Part shown: piece after piece, positions 63,797-64,000 of the stretch
Layout: the number at the start of each line of letters is the position of its first letter
How positions within the stretch are numbered: position 1 is the first letter of the stretch
Assembly: GCF_014397255.1 (NCBI RefSeq)
Contig: NZ_CP060724.1
Location: forward strand, 310,001 to 374,000
DNA length: 64,000 nt
From: Weissella diestrammenae
GTDB taxonomy: Bacteria > Bacillota > Bacilli > Lactobacillales > Lactobacillaceae
Reading direction: 5' to 3'
Made by a program: the position numbers and the translations under genes
The notes under the pieces: model-generated
Database searches by the model: none
The model's input: the letters and a program-made list of their open reading frames with translations, nothing else
What the model was told of the DNA's origin: nothing

Positions 63797-63826
63797 ACAA
63801 AAAAACAGGCAAAAGCCTGCTTTTCC
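63797..63826 (-). terminator. Terminator of the sugar porter gene
   Basis: Minus strand: AAAAGCAGGC / GCCTGTTTTT with a 4-nt loop and seven T. It lies about 35 nt after the stop of the partial gene at 63858. Confidence 0.85.
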
Positions 63827-63857
63827 ATGTCAATATTTAAGTTGGGGCTAACTTTCA

Positions 63858-64000
63858 TTAAACTGCCGGTTCCCCGGCTTCTGAATGTCCCTTGGCGTGC
63901 GCTTTAGAACGCAAATCAGCTTCAAGCGATTCAAGCGTCCGATTACGTGTTTCAATCGTAAACTTAGCAATAAACCAGATGGCAACGAAACACAAAACAC
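63858..64000 (-). CDS. MFS sugar porter, C-terminal fragment (cut by window edge)
   Basis: The visible 47 residues are the end of the last membrane helix (VLCFVAIWFIAKF) followed by TIETRNRTLESLEADLRSK and an Ala/Gly/Glu-rich tail. The helix followed by ET.xRTLE.LE is the end signature of sugar porter (SP) family MFS proteins, such as xylose or arabinose proton symporters. The rest lies beyond 64000. Substrate not predictable from this piece. Confidence 0.8.
   Translation of the reverse strand, partial: VLCFVAIWFIAKFTIETRNRTLESLEADLRSKAHAKGHSEAGEPAV

Overview
The window is low-GC Gram-positive DNA that fits a heterofermentative lactic acid bacterium of the Weissella/Leuconostoc group; Weissella is my best guess, from protein similarity I recognise rather than from any search. 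Supporting signs are an HPr/HprK/CcpA-type carbon control set with cre-like sites, a VanX-type dipeptidase (this group is intrinsically vancomycin resistant), and ECF and substrate-binding/permease fusion transporters. The blocks yqeG-yqeH-yhbY-nadD-yqeK-rsfS, rpsL-rpsG-fusA, infC-rpmI-rplT and efp-asp23-nusB are all Firmicutes-typical. Almost every gene is on the minus strand; the few plus-strand genes stand out as small separate units.

Layout. 1-8.9 kb: a decayed RluA-like pseudouridine synthase relative, an MFS efflux pump with its DUF4811 partner, a FemX/MurM-type cross-bridge transferase, a secreted LysM-CAP protein with a WalR-like box, a paired fluoride channel, a CDF metal exporter, an ECF S-component and an aminotransferase. 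9-23 kb: VanX-like dipeptidase, Ntdp, RecX, YdiF ABC-F, Rex, MutS, DUF177, a frameshifted tmcAL, and the yqe ribosome-assembly/NAD block. 23-26.7 kb: LysM protein, pgk, gapA and a small membrane protein. 26.7-28.7 kb: the only clearly mobile-DNA-derived stretch, with an integrase C-terminal remnant, tRNA-Arg(CCG), an ImmA-like protein, an XRE repressor, and a divergent strongly promoted small membrane protein.

28.7-40.3 kb: membrane-anchored nuclease, eno, a divergent tpiA, ptsHI, fabH, trxB, galU, gpsA, hprK and yvlD. 40.3-40.6 kb: a probable unidentified structured RNA with its own promoter and terminator. 40.7-45 kb: MFS pump, UspA and a partner of unknown function, extracytoplasmic cyclophilin, YktB. 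44.9-48.9 kb: potABCD plus a 31-residue membrane peptide. 49-57 kb: translation genes, including an infC that appears to start at AUA and an L20 protein with a C-terminal HeH/LEM-like extension, a stand-alone A24 prepilin-peptidase domain, nusB, asp23, efp and a DUF368 lipid-carrier transporter. 57-64 kb: pgi, galM, a two-component system, an amino-acid transporter fusion and the end of a sugar porter.

How it works together. The central theme is carbon flow (gapA, pgk, eno, tpiA, pgi, galM, galU, gpsA) under PTS control: ptsH and hprK are both here, and cre-like sites precede ptsH, gapA, galM-pgi, gpsA and an MFS gene. A second theme is translation and ribosome assembly, and a third is the envelope. 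The best candidates for undescribed biology are the L20-HeH fusion, the XRE/ImmA-like/small-membrane-protein module, and the RNA at 40340-40578.
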